From Phenylobacterium zucineum HLK1 (lineage in GTDB: Bacteria > Pseudomonadota > Alphaproteobacteria > Caulobacterales > Caulobacteraceae), in the NCBI RefSeq assembly GCF_000017265.1, contig NC_011143.1, positions 1 to 64,000 on the forward strand: DNA of 64,000 bases. Reading direction: 5' to 3'. A model generated the notes under the pieces. The model was not told the DNA's origin. It saw nothing but the letters and a program-made list of their open reading frames with translations, and did not search any database. Position 1 is the stretch's first letter; every line of letters starts with the position of its first letter. Made by a program: the position numbers and the translations under genes. This document shows, piece by piece, positions 34,546 through 42,700 of the stretch.

Positions 34546-35238
34546 ATGAGCTGGACCCCCGCCGTGGACCTGAAGTCGGCTAAGATCGCGGCCGTGGTGA
34601 ACGTCGCCAGCGGCCGGTGCAGCCGCGCGACGGGCGCGGCCCTGCGCGGTCAGCTGGCGCGCCACGGCCTGGAGCCGGCGCACCTCTGGTGCGGTCTGGG
34701 CGCGGACCTGCCGGGCGTCCTCGACGAGGTGCTGGCGGACAAGCCCGATGTGCTCATCGTGCTGGGCGGCGACGGCACGATCCGGACCGCCGCCGAGCGC
34801 TGCGAGCCCGGCGGGCCCCTCCTGATGCCGCTGCCGGGCGGGACGATGAACGTGTTGCCGCGCGCGCTCTATGGCGGCCGCACCTGGCGCCAAGCCCTCG
34901 ACGCGGTGGCCGCCCGGCCGCAGGTGCGCCCAGTGACAGGGGCCGAGGTCGCCGTCCTCTGCCCGTTGGCCTCCGCACGGCTCGACCCCGGCGAGGCCCG
35001 CCTGGAGGCGGCGGTTATCCACCCGGAGGGGCCCATCGACGCCGTTCGGCTGGTGTTGAGCGCGGCCTTCCGCGACTGGCGGGCCGATCCGGACGTCCAT
35101 TGCGCCATGGCCGAAACCATTGAAGTGCTCGGCAATGGTCCCTTTCCCGGCCTGCTCGATGGAGAGCGCTTCACGTTCGAAGGCTCGCTGAAGGTCCGGC
35201 TCGTCCCTGAGGCGTTTCTGGCGCTGACCCCCGGCTGA
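34546..35238 (+). CDS. Diacylglycerol kinase/lipid kinase-family protein, shortened
   Basis: 230 aa (ATG 34540 is an in-frame alternative). The catalytic nucleotide motif LIVLGGDGTIRTAAERC and the PLPGGTMNVLPRALYGG loop are kept. Family members usually have about 290-320 aa with a second beta domain containing an N-x-x-S-x-G region. Here the part after residue about 115 is compressed (ARLEAAVIHPEG....FPGLLDGERFTFEGSLKVRLVPEAF). It may be a distinct short subfamily or an internal deletion. Confidence 0.7.
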   Translation: MSWTPAVDLKSAKIAAVVNVASGRCSRATGAALRGQLARHGLEPAHLWCGLGADLPGVLDEVLADKPDVLIVLGGDGTIRTAAERCEPGGPLLMPLPGGTMNVLPRALYGGRTWRQALDAVAARPQVRPVTGAEVAVLCPLASARLDPGEARLEAAVIHPEGPIDAVRLVLSAAFRDWRADPDVHCAMAETIEVLGNGPFPGLLDGERFTFEGSLKVRLVPEAFLALTPG

Positions 35239-35346
35239 GATCCCGAAGAGCGAGCGCATGGCGTCCGCTGTTCGCGAAGCGTTCGGCGCCGGGCCAGCAA
35301 TTGAGGGACTCTCCATTGCGCGAGGTTGGCCGCTTGTTCTGCAGCT

Positions 35347-35625
35347 TCAACAGGCCCACATCGCCCCGGTCGCGACGGCGATCCGGAAGCACTGCTCTTC
35401 GCCCCTCTCGCAATCGATGACGGTGACCGAGACCTCCTCGGCGGCCTCGTCGGCCAGACCCCAGCACTCGAGGAACCCGATCGCGGCGTCCGTGAAGGTG
35501 TCGGCGTCCTGAACCTTGTGACCCGAGCAGGGGCCCTCGTTGGTCGCGTAGGCGTAGAAGCGCCCGGGCGCGGGGCTCGAACAGGGCTCGGGCTTGCGGC
35601 GCGATTGAGAGGACGTGGGACTCAT
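35347..35625 (-). CDS. Hypothetical 92-aa protein
   Basis: The core GRFYAYATNEGPCSGHKVQD, then AIGFLECWGLADEAAEEVSVTVIDCERGEEQCFRIAVATG, looks like a genuine small alpha/beta domain with several Cys. I have seen similar small proteins on stress islands but cannot name the family with certainty (DUF5961-like is possible). It is divergent from the hsp20-lon operon. Confidence 0.55.
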   Translation of the reverse strand: MSPTSSQSRRKPEPCSSPAPGRFYAYATNEGPCSGHKVQDADTFTDAAIGFLECWGLADEAAEEVSVTVIDCERGEEQCFRIAVATGAMWAC

Positions 35626-35732
35626 CGGCGGTTTACTGGCCTGAAGCGCTGCGCAGAACGCTCGCGCCGGGCCTGCGTTTCCGCGGAACCGGCGCTACCG
35701 CGCACGGCGTTCATGCGCCACGGAGCAGGGGA

Positions 35733-36146
35733 ATGGCGAACCGAAACGCGCGCGATTGGATGTGGTCCGAAGCCGTGCAGATGCTGGCGCGCGCCGACCG
35801 GCTGCACCGACAGGTGTTCCGGCCGGGGGCGAGCGCACATACCACCTATTGGGAGCCGCCCATCGACCTCTTGGAGACGGCCGGCGACGTGCAGATCATC
35901 GCCGCCCTGCCCGGGGTCGATCCTAGCGGCGTGCAGGTCTTCATCGACGGGGACGCTCTGGTGATCACGGGGCGCCGCGACCCCTCTCCGTGCATGCGTC
36001 GGGCGGTGATCCATCACATGGAGCTGCCGCAGGGCCAGTTCGCCCGCCGGGTCCCGCTTCCGGCGGGACACTACGGCCGGATCGACTGGCAGGCGGAGCA
36101 TGGGTGCCTGACGGTTACCTTGCGCAAGGCGGGGCAGAACCGATGA
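35733..36146 (+). CDS. Hsp20 small heat-shock protein (copy 2), coupled to lon
   Basis: 137 aa. Alpha-crystallin domain: EPPIDLLETAGDVQIIAALPGVDPSGVQVFIDGDALVITGRR (quoted as key strands), then MELPQGQFARRVPLPAG and CLTVTLRKAG. It lacks the usual I-X-I tail. The stop overlaps the lon start (ATGA), so holdase and protease are made together. Upstream, GGAAC (35685-35689) and CGTT (35708-35711) are 18 bp apart, close to the EcfG general-stress promoter pattern (16-17 bp). Confidence 0.87.
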   Translation: MANRNARDWMWSEAVQMLARADRLHRQVFRPGASAHTTYWEPPIDLLETAGDVQIIAALPGVDPSGVQVFIDGDALVITGRRDPSPCMRRAVIHHMELPQGQFARRVPLPAGHYGRIDWQAEHGCLTVTLRKAGQNR

Positions 36147-38521
36147 ACGGCGAGCAGTCCGCCAACGGCGCGCGAACCCTGCCGGACGATGCGGTTGTCG
36201 TCGTTCCGGTCTCCAACGTCATCTTCCCGGGCGTCGTGTTTCCGATCGTGCTCGACCGCCCGAGCGCGGTCGCGGCCGCCCAGCAGGCGCTGCGCGAACA
36301 GCATCCCCTCGTGCTCGTCCTCCAGCAGGACGTCCAGGCGCCCGATCCAGGGCCACAGTCGCTGCATCGCATGGGGACCTTGGCGAACGTCCTGCGCTAC
36401 GTCACAGGACCCGACGGGGCGCCGCACGTGGCCTGCCAGGGCGTCGAGCGTTTCGAGATCGACGAATGGGTGGAGGGCTTCCCCTTCCTCGTCGCCCGCG
36501 GCCGCCGCATTCCTGAACCGGAGGCCGAGGGCGCGGCGATCGAAGCGCGCTTCCTGCATCTGCGAAGCCAGGCGCTGGAGGCGCTGCAGCTGCTCCCGCA
36601 GTCCCCGCCCGGTGAGCTGGTGGCGGCGGTGGAAGGCGCCAGCTCGCCGGCGGCGCTTGCAGACCTCGTCGCCGCCTACCTCGACCTGCAGCCGCCGGAA
36701 AAGCAGCAGATCCTCGAGACGATCGATCTTGAGGCGCGGCTCGACAAAGTCTCGGCCTTCCTCGCGCAACGGCTCGAGGTCCTGCGGCTGACCAGCGAGA
36801 TCGCCCAACGTACGCGCCAGTCCCTCGGGGAGCGCCAGCGCGAGACGCTGCTGCGCGAGCAGATGGCCGCGATCCAGCGAGAGCTCGGCGAAGGCGAACG
36901 CGAGGAGCTGGTCGAGCTCGAGGCGGCCATCGAGAACGCCGGCATGCCGGAGGAGGTGGTGCAGCAGGCGCGCAAGGAGCTGCGCCGGCTGGCCCGAACC
37001 CCGGAAGCGGCGGCCGAGTACGGGATGGTGCGCACCTATCTCGAATGGCTGGTGGAGCTGCCCTGGGGCGTTCCTGAGGCCGCGCCCATCGACCTCGCCG
37101 AGGCCCGCCGCATCCTGGACGAGGACCACTTCGGGCTGGAGAAGATCAAGCAGCGGATCATCGAGCATCTGGCGGTCCGGCGACTGGCGCCAGAAGGCAA
37201 GGCGCCGATCCTGTGCTTCGTGGGCCCGCCCGGCGTCGGCAAGACCTCCCTCGGCCAATCCATCGCGCGCGCCATGCATCGGCCGTTCGTGCGGGTCAGT
37301 CTTGGCGGGGTGCACGACGAGTCCGAGATCCGCGGCCATCGGCGCACCTACGTCGGCGCCCTGCCGGGCAACATCATCCAGGCGATCCGGAAAGCCGGCC
37401 GGCGCGACTGCGTCATGATGCTGGACGAGATTGACAAGATGAGCGCCGGCATCCACGGTGATCCGTCGGCGGCCCTGCTCGAGGTGCTCGATCCGGAGCA
37501 GAACGTCGCCTTTCGCGACAACTACCTGGCCGTTCCGTTCGACCTCAGCCGCGTCGTCTTCATCGCCACGGCCAACATGCTGGACACCATCCCCGGTCCG
37601 CTCCGCGACCGCATGGAGGTCATCCAGCTCTCGGGCTACACGGCCGGTGAGAAGCGGCAGATCGCCGAGCGCTACCTCGTCCGCCGTCAGCTGGAGGCCA
37701 ACGGCCTGACCGCCGAACAGGTCCAGATCGAGCCCGCGGCGCTGGAGACCCTGATCGCGCGCTATACGCGCGAGGCCGGCGTGCGGTCCCTGGAGCGGGA
37801 GATCGGGCGGCTGTTGCGCCACGTGGCGGTTCGATTCGCGGAAGGCCACACTGAGCCGGTCCGCATCGGCCCGACCAATCTCGAACCGATCCTGGGCCCG
37901 CCGCGGGTGGAGAACGAGGTGGCGATGCGCACCAGCGTGCCCGGCGTCGCCACGGGCCTCGCCTGGACCCCGGTGGGCGGCGAGATCCTGTTCATCGAGG
38001 CCACCCGCACCCCGGGCGACGGTCGCCTGATCCTGACCGGCCAGCTCGGCGAGGTCATGCGCGAGAGCGCCCAGACCGCGCTCAGCCTGGTGAAAAGCCG
38101 GGCTGAAGCGCTCGGCGTCACGCCGTCGCTCTTCAAGGAGAGCGACATCCACATCCATGTGCCGGCGGGCGCCACGCCCAAGGACGGGCCGAGCGCCGGC
38201 GTCGCCATGACCATGGCGCTGATCTCGCTGCTGACCGACCGAACCGTGCGCAGCGACACGGCGATGACGGGCGAGATCAGCCTGCGGGGCCTGGTGCTGC
38301 CGGTCGGCGGCATCAAGGAGAAGGTCGTGGCCGCTGCGACGGCAGGCGTTCGGCGGGTGCTGCTGCCGGCGCGCAACCGGGCCGACGAGCGCGACATTCC
38401 GGAGGAGACGCGCCAAACGCTCGAACTGATCTGGCTGGAGCGGATCGAGGATGCGATCGAAGCGGGGTTGGATCCGCGGCGTGGGGACGTGCGCCAGACG
38501 CAGGTCCGGGCGGCGAGCTAG
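36143..38521 (+). CDS. lon: Lon ATP-dependent protease
   Basis: 792 aa, full length. N-terminal substrate-binding LON domain (VVVVPVSNVIFPGVVFPIVL onward), a coiled-coil stretch (QRETLLREQMAAIQRELGE), and AAA+ domain with Walker A CFVGPPGVGKTSLG (about residues 358-370) and Walker B CVMMLDEIDKM. The C-terminal protease domain has the catalytic Ser in PKDGPSAGVAM (about 684) and Lys in GGIKEKVVAA (about 727). It degrades damaged proteins. It is probably a second, cargo copy beside the chromosomal lon. Confidence 0.96.
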   Translation: MNGEQSANGARTLPDDAVVVVPVSNVIFPGVVFPIVLDRPSAVAAAQQALREQHPLVLVLQQDVQAPDPGPQSLHRMGTLANVLRYVTGPDGAPHVACQGVERFEIDEWVEGFPFLVARGRRIPEPEAEGAAIEARFLHLRSQALEALQLLPQSPPGELVAAVEGASSPAALADLVAAYLDLQPPEKQQILETIDLEARLDKVSAFLAQRLEVLRLTSEIAQRTRQSLGERQRETLLREQMAAIQRELGEGEREELVELEAAIENAGMPEEVVQQARKELRRLARTPEAAAEYGMVRTYLEWLVELPWGVPEAAPIDLAEARRILDEDHFGLEKIKQRIIEHLAVRRLAPEGKAPILCFVGPPGVGKTSLGQSIARAMHRPFVRVSLGGVHDESEIRGHRRTYVGALPGNIIQAIRKAGRRDCVMMLDEIDKMSAGIHGDPSAALLEVLDPEQNVAFRDNYLAVPFDLSRVVFIATANMLDTIPGPLRDRMEVIQLSGYTAGEKRQIAERYLVRRQLEANGLTAEQVQIEPAALETLIARYTREAGVRSLEREIGRLLRHVAVRFAEGHTEPVRIGPTNLEPILGPPRVENEVAMRTSVPGVATGLAWTPVGGEILFIEATRTPGDGRLILTGQLGEVMRESAQTALSLVKSRAEALGVTPSLFKESDIHIHVPAGATPKDGPSAGVAMTMALISLLTDRTVRSDTAMTGEISLRGLVLPVGGIKEKVVAAATAGVRRVLLPARNRADERDIPEETRQTLELIWLERIEDAIEAGLDPRRGDVRQTQVRAAS

Positions 38522-38532
38522 GACGAAGGACG

Positions 38533-38826
38533 ATGGCCGAGGTCGTCAAACTGAAAGCGGGCGACGCCTTGCCCCAGGCGGGCGAGTTTCTGGTGGTGAC
38601 CCGGCTCAGTCGTCCGCGCGTTTTCGAGTATTTCATCGACGTCAGCCCAGCGCTGGAGCCGATGGTCGGCCGGCGCCTGCCCCCGGGCGGGCCCGGGTAC
38701 GCGAGCCTGGAGACCGCGCTGCACGCGGCGCAGGAGCTGGCCGAACAGCATCATGTGCCGACCATCTATGTGCAGCACGAATCGATCCTGGTGCGGCCCT
38801 ACTACCCTGGGCTCAACCTTCCGTAG
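38533..38826 (+). CDS. Hypothetical 97-aa protein downstream of lon
   Basis: A soluble protein: AEVVKLKAGDALPQAGEFLVVTRLSRPRVFEYFIDVSP, then ASLETALHAAQELAEQHHVPTIYVQHE. It starts 11 bp after lon with an ACGAAGGACG leader, so it is part of the hsp20-lon operon. The pattern of paired strands followed by a helix resembles small conserved proteins of unknown function. No role is proposed. Confidence 0.6.
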   Translation: MAEVVKLKAGDALPQAGEFLVVTRLSRPRVFEYFIDVSPALEPMVGRRLPPGGPGYASLETALHAAQELAEQHHVPTIYVQHESILVRPYYPGLNLP

Positions 38827-38844
38827 GAAGCCGCCCGCGGCCAA

Positions 38845-39282
38845 TCAGGCCGCCAGGCGCTCCACCCATCCGCGGAGGACGCCCAGGTCGGCCACGCCGG
38901 ATTGGCGCGCCGCCACCTGACCCTTCTGGAAAGCGAACAGCGCAGGGATCCCCTGGACGCCGTATTGCGCGGCAAGGTCCGGGTTCTCGTCGACATTGAT
39001 CTTCACGAACCGGGCCCGCGGCTCGAGCGCCTGGGCGGCCCGCTCGAAGATCGGCGCCATGGCCCGGCAGGGCCCGCACCAGGGCGCCCAGAAGTCTACG
39101 ATCACCGGCACATCGGAGTTTTGAAGGTGTTTGCGCGCCCGATCGCCGCTCAGTTCGATGGGGGCGTGCGGGAAGAGCTTGGCGTGACAGCGCCCGCACT
39201 TGGCCGCGTCGGCCGGCCGGTCGGCAGGCACGCTATTGGTGCTGTCGCAGTTGGGACAGACAACACGGCGTCTCTCGGCCAT
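38845..39282 (-). CDS. trxC: Thioredoxin TrxC-like (thioredoxin 2) with zinc ribbon
   Basis: 145 aa. An N-terminal zinc-finger (VVCPNCDSTNSVPADRPADAAKCGRCHAKLF; two CxxC pairs) precedes the thioredoxin fold with active site DFWAPWCGPCRAMAPIFE. The cis-Pro motif QGIPALFAFQKG is present. The layout equals E. coli Trx2, a disulfide reductase induced by oxidative stress. ATG 39282 is chosen because the zinc ribbon begins there. Confidence 0.94.
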   Translation of the reverse strand: MAERRRVVCPNCDSTNSVPADRPADAAKCGRCHAKLFPHAPIELSGDRARKHLQNSDVPVIVDFWAPWCGPCRAMAPIFERAAQALEPRARFVKINVDENPDLAAQYGVQGIPALFAFQKGQVAARQSGVADLGVLRGWVERLAA

Positions 39283-39458
39283 CTCATCCTCCCGTGTCTT
39301 GGCTGCATCACACCTTAGTTCGGTCCGCCAAGCCGCGCCAGCCACGCCGCGGGTGCGGCTGTCTTGTCCAGACGCGCGGCCGCTCTAGTTTTCAGGGAAG
39401 GGGCGGCGAGAGCGAACGCCGGCCTGCAGCGAGATGTGTGGCTAAGGAGTACAGGGCA

Positions 39459-40135
39459 ATGCGTGGAGATTCGGAGGTCCGACGCGATGTCGAGGCCCAG
39501 TTGGCGTGGGAGCCGGGTCTCGTCGATGACGATATCGCAGTGAGCGTCAAGGATGGTGTCGTCACCCTGGCGGGGTTCGTCAATAGCTACGCCGATTATT
39601 ATGCGGCGGAGGCCGCAGCCAAGCGTATCAAGGGCGTGCAGGCGATCGCCAATGAGATCGCCGTTCGGCTGCCGGATGTCGATCAACGACCTGACCCCGA
39701 AATCGCCCGGGACGCCGTCGCAGCGTTGAAGCGAAGTTTGCCGACCATCGCCGAGCGGATCAAGGTTGTGGTCAAGAACGGCGACATCAGCCTGCAGGGC
39801 GATGTGGAGTGGAAGTTCCTCAAGGATTGGGCTGAGCGCGCGGTGCGCGACATCAAAGGGGTTCGCGCGGTCGCCAATGCAATCCTTGTCAAGCCCAAGG
39901 TTCAGCCCATCGACCTGAAAAAAAGATCCAGGAAGCCTTCTTGCGGAGCGCCGAGGTCGACGCCCAGCATCTGATCGTCGAGGCCGATGGGAGCCAGGTC
40001 ACTCTCAAGGGTCATGTCCGCTCTTGGGCGGAGCGGCAGGAGGCGGAACGCCAAGCCTGGTCGGCGCCCGGTGTCACGGAGGTCCGCAATGAACTGACGA
40101 TCGATCCTTGGCCGTTCGCAGCCCAGGCGCTCTAG
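39459..40135 (+). pseudogene. Three-BON-domain protein, frameshifted at an A7 run
   Basis: The first frame (39459-39974) encodes two BON domains (LAWEPGLVDDDIAVSVKDGVVTLAGF and IKVVVKNGDISLQGDVEWKF). It then loses homology after [10 protein letters not shown]. The third BON domain continues in another frame (ends 40135: [24 protein letters not shown]). Reading one base back at the seven A bases (39918-39924) joins LKK with [14 protein letters not shown] and restores a 225-aa protein. BON proteins bind envelope lipids and appear in osmotic-stress responses. The shift may be a real mutation, a homopolymer sequencing error or slippage. Confidence 0.8.
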
Positions 40136-40244
40136 CCTGCGCGCGGACATCGCCAAACATGGTCGCGCGGGCGATCAGGCGTGGAAGGCAAGGAACTGAA
40201 AAGGATGAGGTTTGGAGACGCGCACAGCCATGGAGGTGCCGAAC

Positions 40245-40601
40245 ATGAACTGGTCTGACCATACCATCGCCAGGAGCCAATGGCAGGCGTTCTGCGATCA
40301 ACTCACCCGTCAACTTGAAGGCGCTCAAGCCGAGATCGAGGTGGCCAGCCTGGGGCTCGGCGACCAGATTCAGGCGCAATGGGTGTCGCTGGTCGGCGTG
40401 GCTTACGATCCGAAAGACGACATCCTGGAGGTCGCCGTCGAAGGTCTCGACCATATCATCCGGGCGCCGACCGCACTGACCGCGCAGCGGGAAGGGGCCA
40501 TGGTGGAGAGCCTGGCTGTCGACACGCGTACAGGCGAGCGGCATATCGTCAAATTCAGACGCCCGCTCAGCCTTCCCCCGCCGGAAGGGAGCGCTGCATG
40601 A
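40245..40601 (+). CDS. DUF5335-like hypothetical protein
   Basis: 118 aa. Begins NWSDHTIARSQWQAFCDQLTRQLEGAQAEIEV, then VSLVGVAYDPKDDILEVAVEGLDHIIRAPTAL and a closing HIVKFRRPL. This is the pattern of the DUF5335 family, of unknown function. ATG 40245 is chosen because GGAGGTG lies 7 nt upstream. The stop overlaps the next gene (ATGA). Confidence 0.7.
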   Translation: MNWSDHTIARSQWQAFCDQLTRQLEGAQAEIEVASLGLGDQIQAQWVSLVGVAYDPKDDILEVAVEGLDHIIRAPTALTAQREGAMVESLAVDTRTGERHIVKFRRPLSLPPPEGSAA

Positions 40602-41368
40602 CGGACGCCGATACGGGTTCGGGCGCGTCGCTGGCGGGGCCATGGCGCGTGGTGTTGGCCGGCGACAAGGACGCCTACCGGCGCGCTGTCGAGCCGCACC
40701 TGCCCGAGCTCCTGGCCGCCGCGGCTCGCGAACTGCGCTACCGCCGCGCGGCGGGCGATCTGCGACCCCAGTACCTGACAGCTGACGAGCTGGTGGGCGA
40801 GACCCTGGCGCGAGGCTGGCGTGATCGCGCGCGCAAACCCGCTGGGCTAGGGGTGCGAGCTTGGCTGTTGGGCCTGGAGTTCAAGGTGCTTGAGTCGATC
40901 GTCCGCTCCGAACGACGGGCCCGGAAGCTGGCTGGCGTTTCGCTCGAGGCTTCAGTCGAGGAGGAGGCGCAGGCGCTGGACGCCTCGGACGAGGCTTTGT
41001 GGGAGTGGTACCAGCCGGACGACCTCCTGCGTTGAGAGGACACGATCCCGGCGCATGACGTCACGCCCGCGGACCTGGACGCAGCAGACGCCTATGCCTT
41101 GAGCCGGCAGGAACGCGAAGCCCTGGTCTTGGTCGTCGAGCATCAGTTCAGTCTAAAGGCGGTATCCATGGTGATGAATCTTCCACCCGACCAGGCGCTG
41201 CGCTTGCTTCAGGGCGCTGAGCGTCGGGTGGCCGCAGGCCGGCTGGCGGCAGAAGGCGCCAAGCGCCCGGTGACCATGGAACCGTCGCCACCGGTGCGCG
41301 TCAAAGGTTCCACTCGGCATCGACCTCGCTCCATCTCCCCATCGGATTGTCTCAGCCGCAAGGACTAA
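40598..41368 (+). pseudogene. Sigma-factor-like protein interrupted by an in-frame TGA
   Basis: The first part (40598-41035, 145 aa) shows a sigma region-2-like helical block (YLTADELVGETLARGWRDRA, then VRAWLLGLEFKVLESIVRSE). It ends WEWYQPDDLLR-TGA at 41033-41035. The same frame continues without another stop to 41368 with EDTIPAHDVTPADLDAADAY, then SRQEREALVLVVEHQFSLKAVSMVMNLP. That resembles sigma region 4 of ECF-type factors. A TGG (Trp) to TGA change would explain the split. The whole would be about 256 aa. Read-through or two separate proteins are alternatives. Confidence 0.65.
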
Positions 41369-41372
41369 GCTA

Positions 41373-41753
41373 ATGGTCGTAAGAACGTTTGCCGTTGCTG
41401 TTGTCGGGCGCGTGGCAGCGGTCACATCGGCGGCCGCCCAGCAGCCGATCTCGGCTCGCCAGTGTTTCTGGAGCCACCAGGTCAATAGTTTCGCCGCGCA
41501 GGGCGACCGGCTTGTGAACCTGCGCGTGGGGGTTAAGGACTATTTTCAACTGGAGCTCATGGGACCGTGCCCGGATGTGGACTGGACTCAGAAGATCGCT
41601 CTCGTGTCGCGCGGCGGCTCCACGATCTGCTCGGGTCTGGACGCGGAGATCGTGACGCCGTCGCCCATTGGGCCGCAGAAATGCCCGGTGAAGAGCGTTC
41701 GGAAATTGACGCCAACCGAGGTGGCGGCGCTCCCGAAGGGGGCTAAGCCCTAG
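41373..41753 (+). CDS. Exported hypothetical protein, DUF6491-like
   Basis: 126 aa. A short signal peptide ends at about AAVTSAAAQ. The mature part has RQCFWSHQVNSFAAQGDRLVNLRVGVKDYFQLELMGPCPDVDW and paired Cys residues (CFW, GPCP, TICSG, KCPV), the pattern of DUF6491 periplasmic proteins. Function unknown. It overlaps the end of a small minus-strand gene. Confidence 0.65.
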   Translation: MVVRTFAVAVVGRVAAVTSAAAQQPISARQCFWSHQVNSFAAQGDRLVNLRVGVKDYFQLELMGPCPDVDWTQKIALVSRGGSTICSGLDAEIVTPSPIGPQKCPVKSVRKLTPTEVAALPKGAKP

Positions 41754-41956
41754 CCGGTGTCTGCTGGACCTTGATCGCGGCTGGGCGGCTCGAGGCCGTC
41801 CGGATCGTGCGGCTGGACGAGGGTTGGCGGGTCGCTGGCCGGGAATGTCTCGTCCAGCGCTTCATCCAGCAATCTGTCGATCCGCTCCGCGGCCGCAGGC
41901 GCTTGGGGCTCGCCTGACAGGGGTGGCCAGAGCAGGTCGGCGGCTTGGCGCGCCAT
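41750..41956 (-). CDS. Small acidic hypothetical protein (68 aa)
   Basis: Contains ERIDRLLDEALDETFPASDPPTLVQP. The signature RVDE.L.ETFPASDPP is recurrent in short proteins found next to stress genes in alphaproteobacteria. A GGAGG lies just upstream of ATG 41956, directly after the truncated htrA stop. Function unknown. Confidence 0.6.
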   Translation of the reverse strand: MARQAADLLWPPLSGEPQAPAAAERIDRLLDEALDETFPASDPPTLVQPHDPDGLEPPSRDQGPADTG

Positions 41957-41966
41957 TTCGGCCTCC

Positions 41967-42689
41967 TCATTGGTAGGGATCACCCACCCGGCCCTGCACG
42001 TCGAAGGCGGGGCCGCCGGAGTTACCCCGATTGATCGGCGCGTCGATCTGGAGGTAGTCGACATAGGCCTCGCCGATGTCCCGCCCGTCAGCCGAGACAA
42101 TCCCCGCCGAAGCGGTGCCGCCGAGGCCGAAGGGGTTGCCCATGGCGCCGACCCAATCGCCGACCCTGGGCCGCGCGGTCGTCTCGAAGGTCACGAAGGC
42201 GAAGCGCGAACCGCTCACCTTCAGGACCGCCAGGTCGGTTAGTGGATCGCGTCCGATGATACGCGCCGCAAGTTCGCGCCCGTCATTCGTTCGCACGGTC
42301 ACCTTGGTGGCGTTCTCGACGACGTGATTGTTGGTGACGATATAGCCGTCCGGCGCGATAAAGAAGCCCGAGCCCGACACCCGAGCGAGGGGTGGTGTTC
42401 GCGGCTCTTCGTCGCCGTCGGGCGCGCTCGGAAACCCGAAAAAGAACGGCAAGCCAGGAAACCTTTCAGGCAGATAGGGACTGGCCGGAGCGCTGCGGGT
42501 GACGTCGATAGAGACGACAGCCGGCGCCACGCGCGCGATGATGTCTGCAAAGCTCGACGGCGGCCGAACCGGCAAGCTTCGCGCCGGCTGTGCGGCGGCG
42601 AAGCAGACGGTGGGCGAGAGACCGCCGGTCGCGAGGGCGAGGGCGAGGGCCGCTGAGGCCAGGAGGGTCGCTTGGGGCTGCTTGGGCAT
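41967..42689 (-). CDS. Truncated HtrA/DegP-like serine protease (no PDZ domain)
   Basis: 240 aa. A signal peptide (LLASAALALALATGGLSP) is followed by a trypsin-like domain with catalytic His in YIVTNNHVVENA, Asp in DPLTDLAVLK and Ser in NRGNSGGPAFDVQGR. It stops only 14 residues after the active Ser (GRVGDPYQ), where relatives continue GRVIGVN into the rest of the domain and two PDZ domains. The last strands of the protease fold are therefore missing and activity is doubtful. The stop runs into the ribosome-binding sequence of the next small gene, so a deletion probably fused the two. Confidence 0.85.
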   Translation of the reverse strand: MPKQPQATLLASAALALALATGGLSPTVCFAAAQPARSLPVRPPSSFADIIARVAPAVVSIDVTRSAPASPYLPERFPGLPFFFGFPSAPDGDEEPRTPPLARVSGSGFFIAPDGYIVTNNHVVENATKVTVRTNDGRELAARIIGRDPLTDLAVLKVSGSRFAFVTFETTARPRVGDWVGAMGNPFGLGGTASAGIVSADGRDIGEAYVDYLQIDAPINRGNSGGPAFDVQGRVGDPYQ

Positions 42690-42700
42690 CGCGGCTGCTC

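Noticed and set aside
36071..38416. A 781-codon minus-strand open frame opposite lon
   Set aside because: It is the antisense shadow of a well-conserved Lon protease, and its amino-acid content (Arg, His, Asp, Gln rich) is typical of such shadows.
39918..39924. Classical -1 programmed frameshift heptamer A-AAA-AAG at the BON gene
   Set aside because: The heptamer is not in the canonical phase with the upstream frame, and no downstream stimulatory structure was recognised. Simple mutation, sequencing error or poly-A slippage is more likely.
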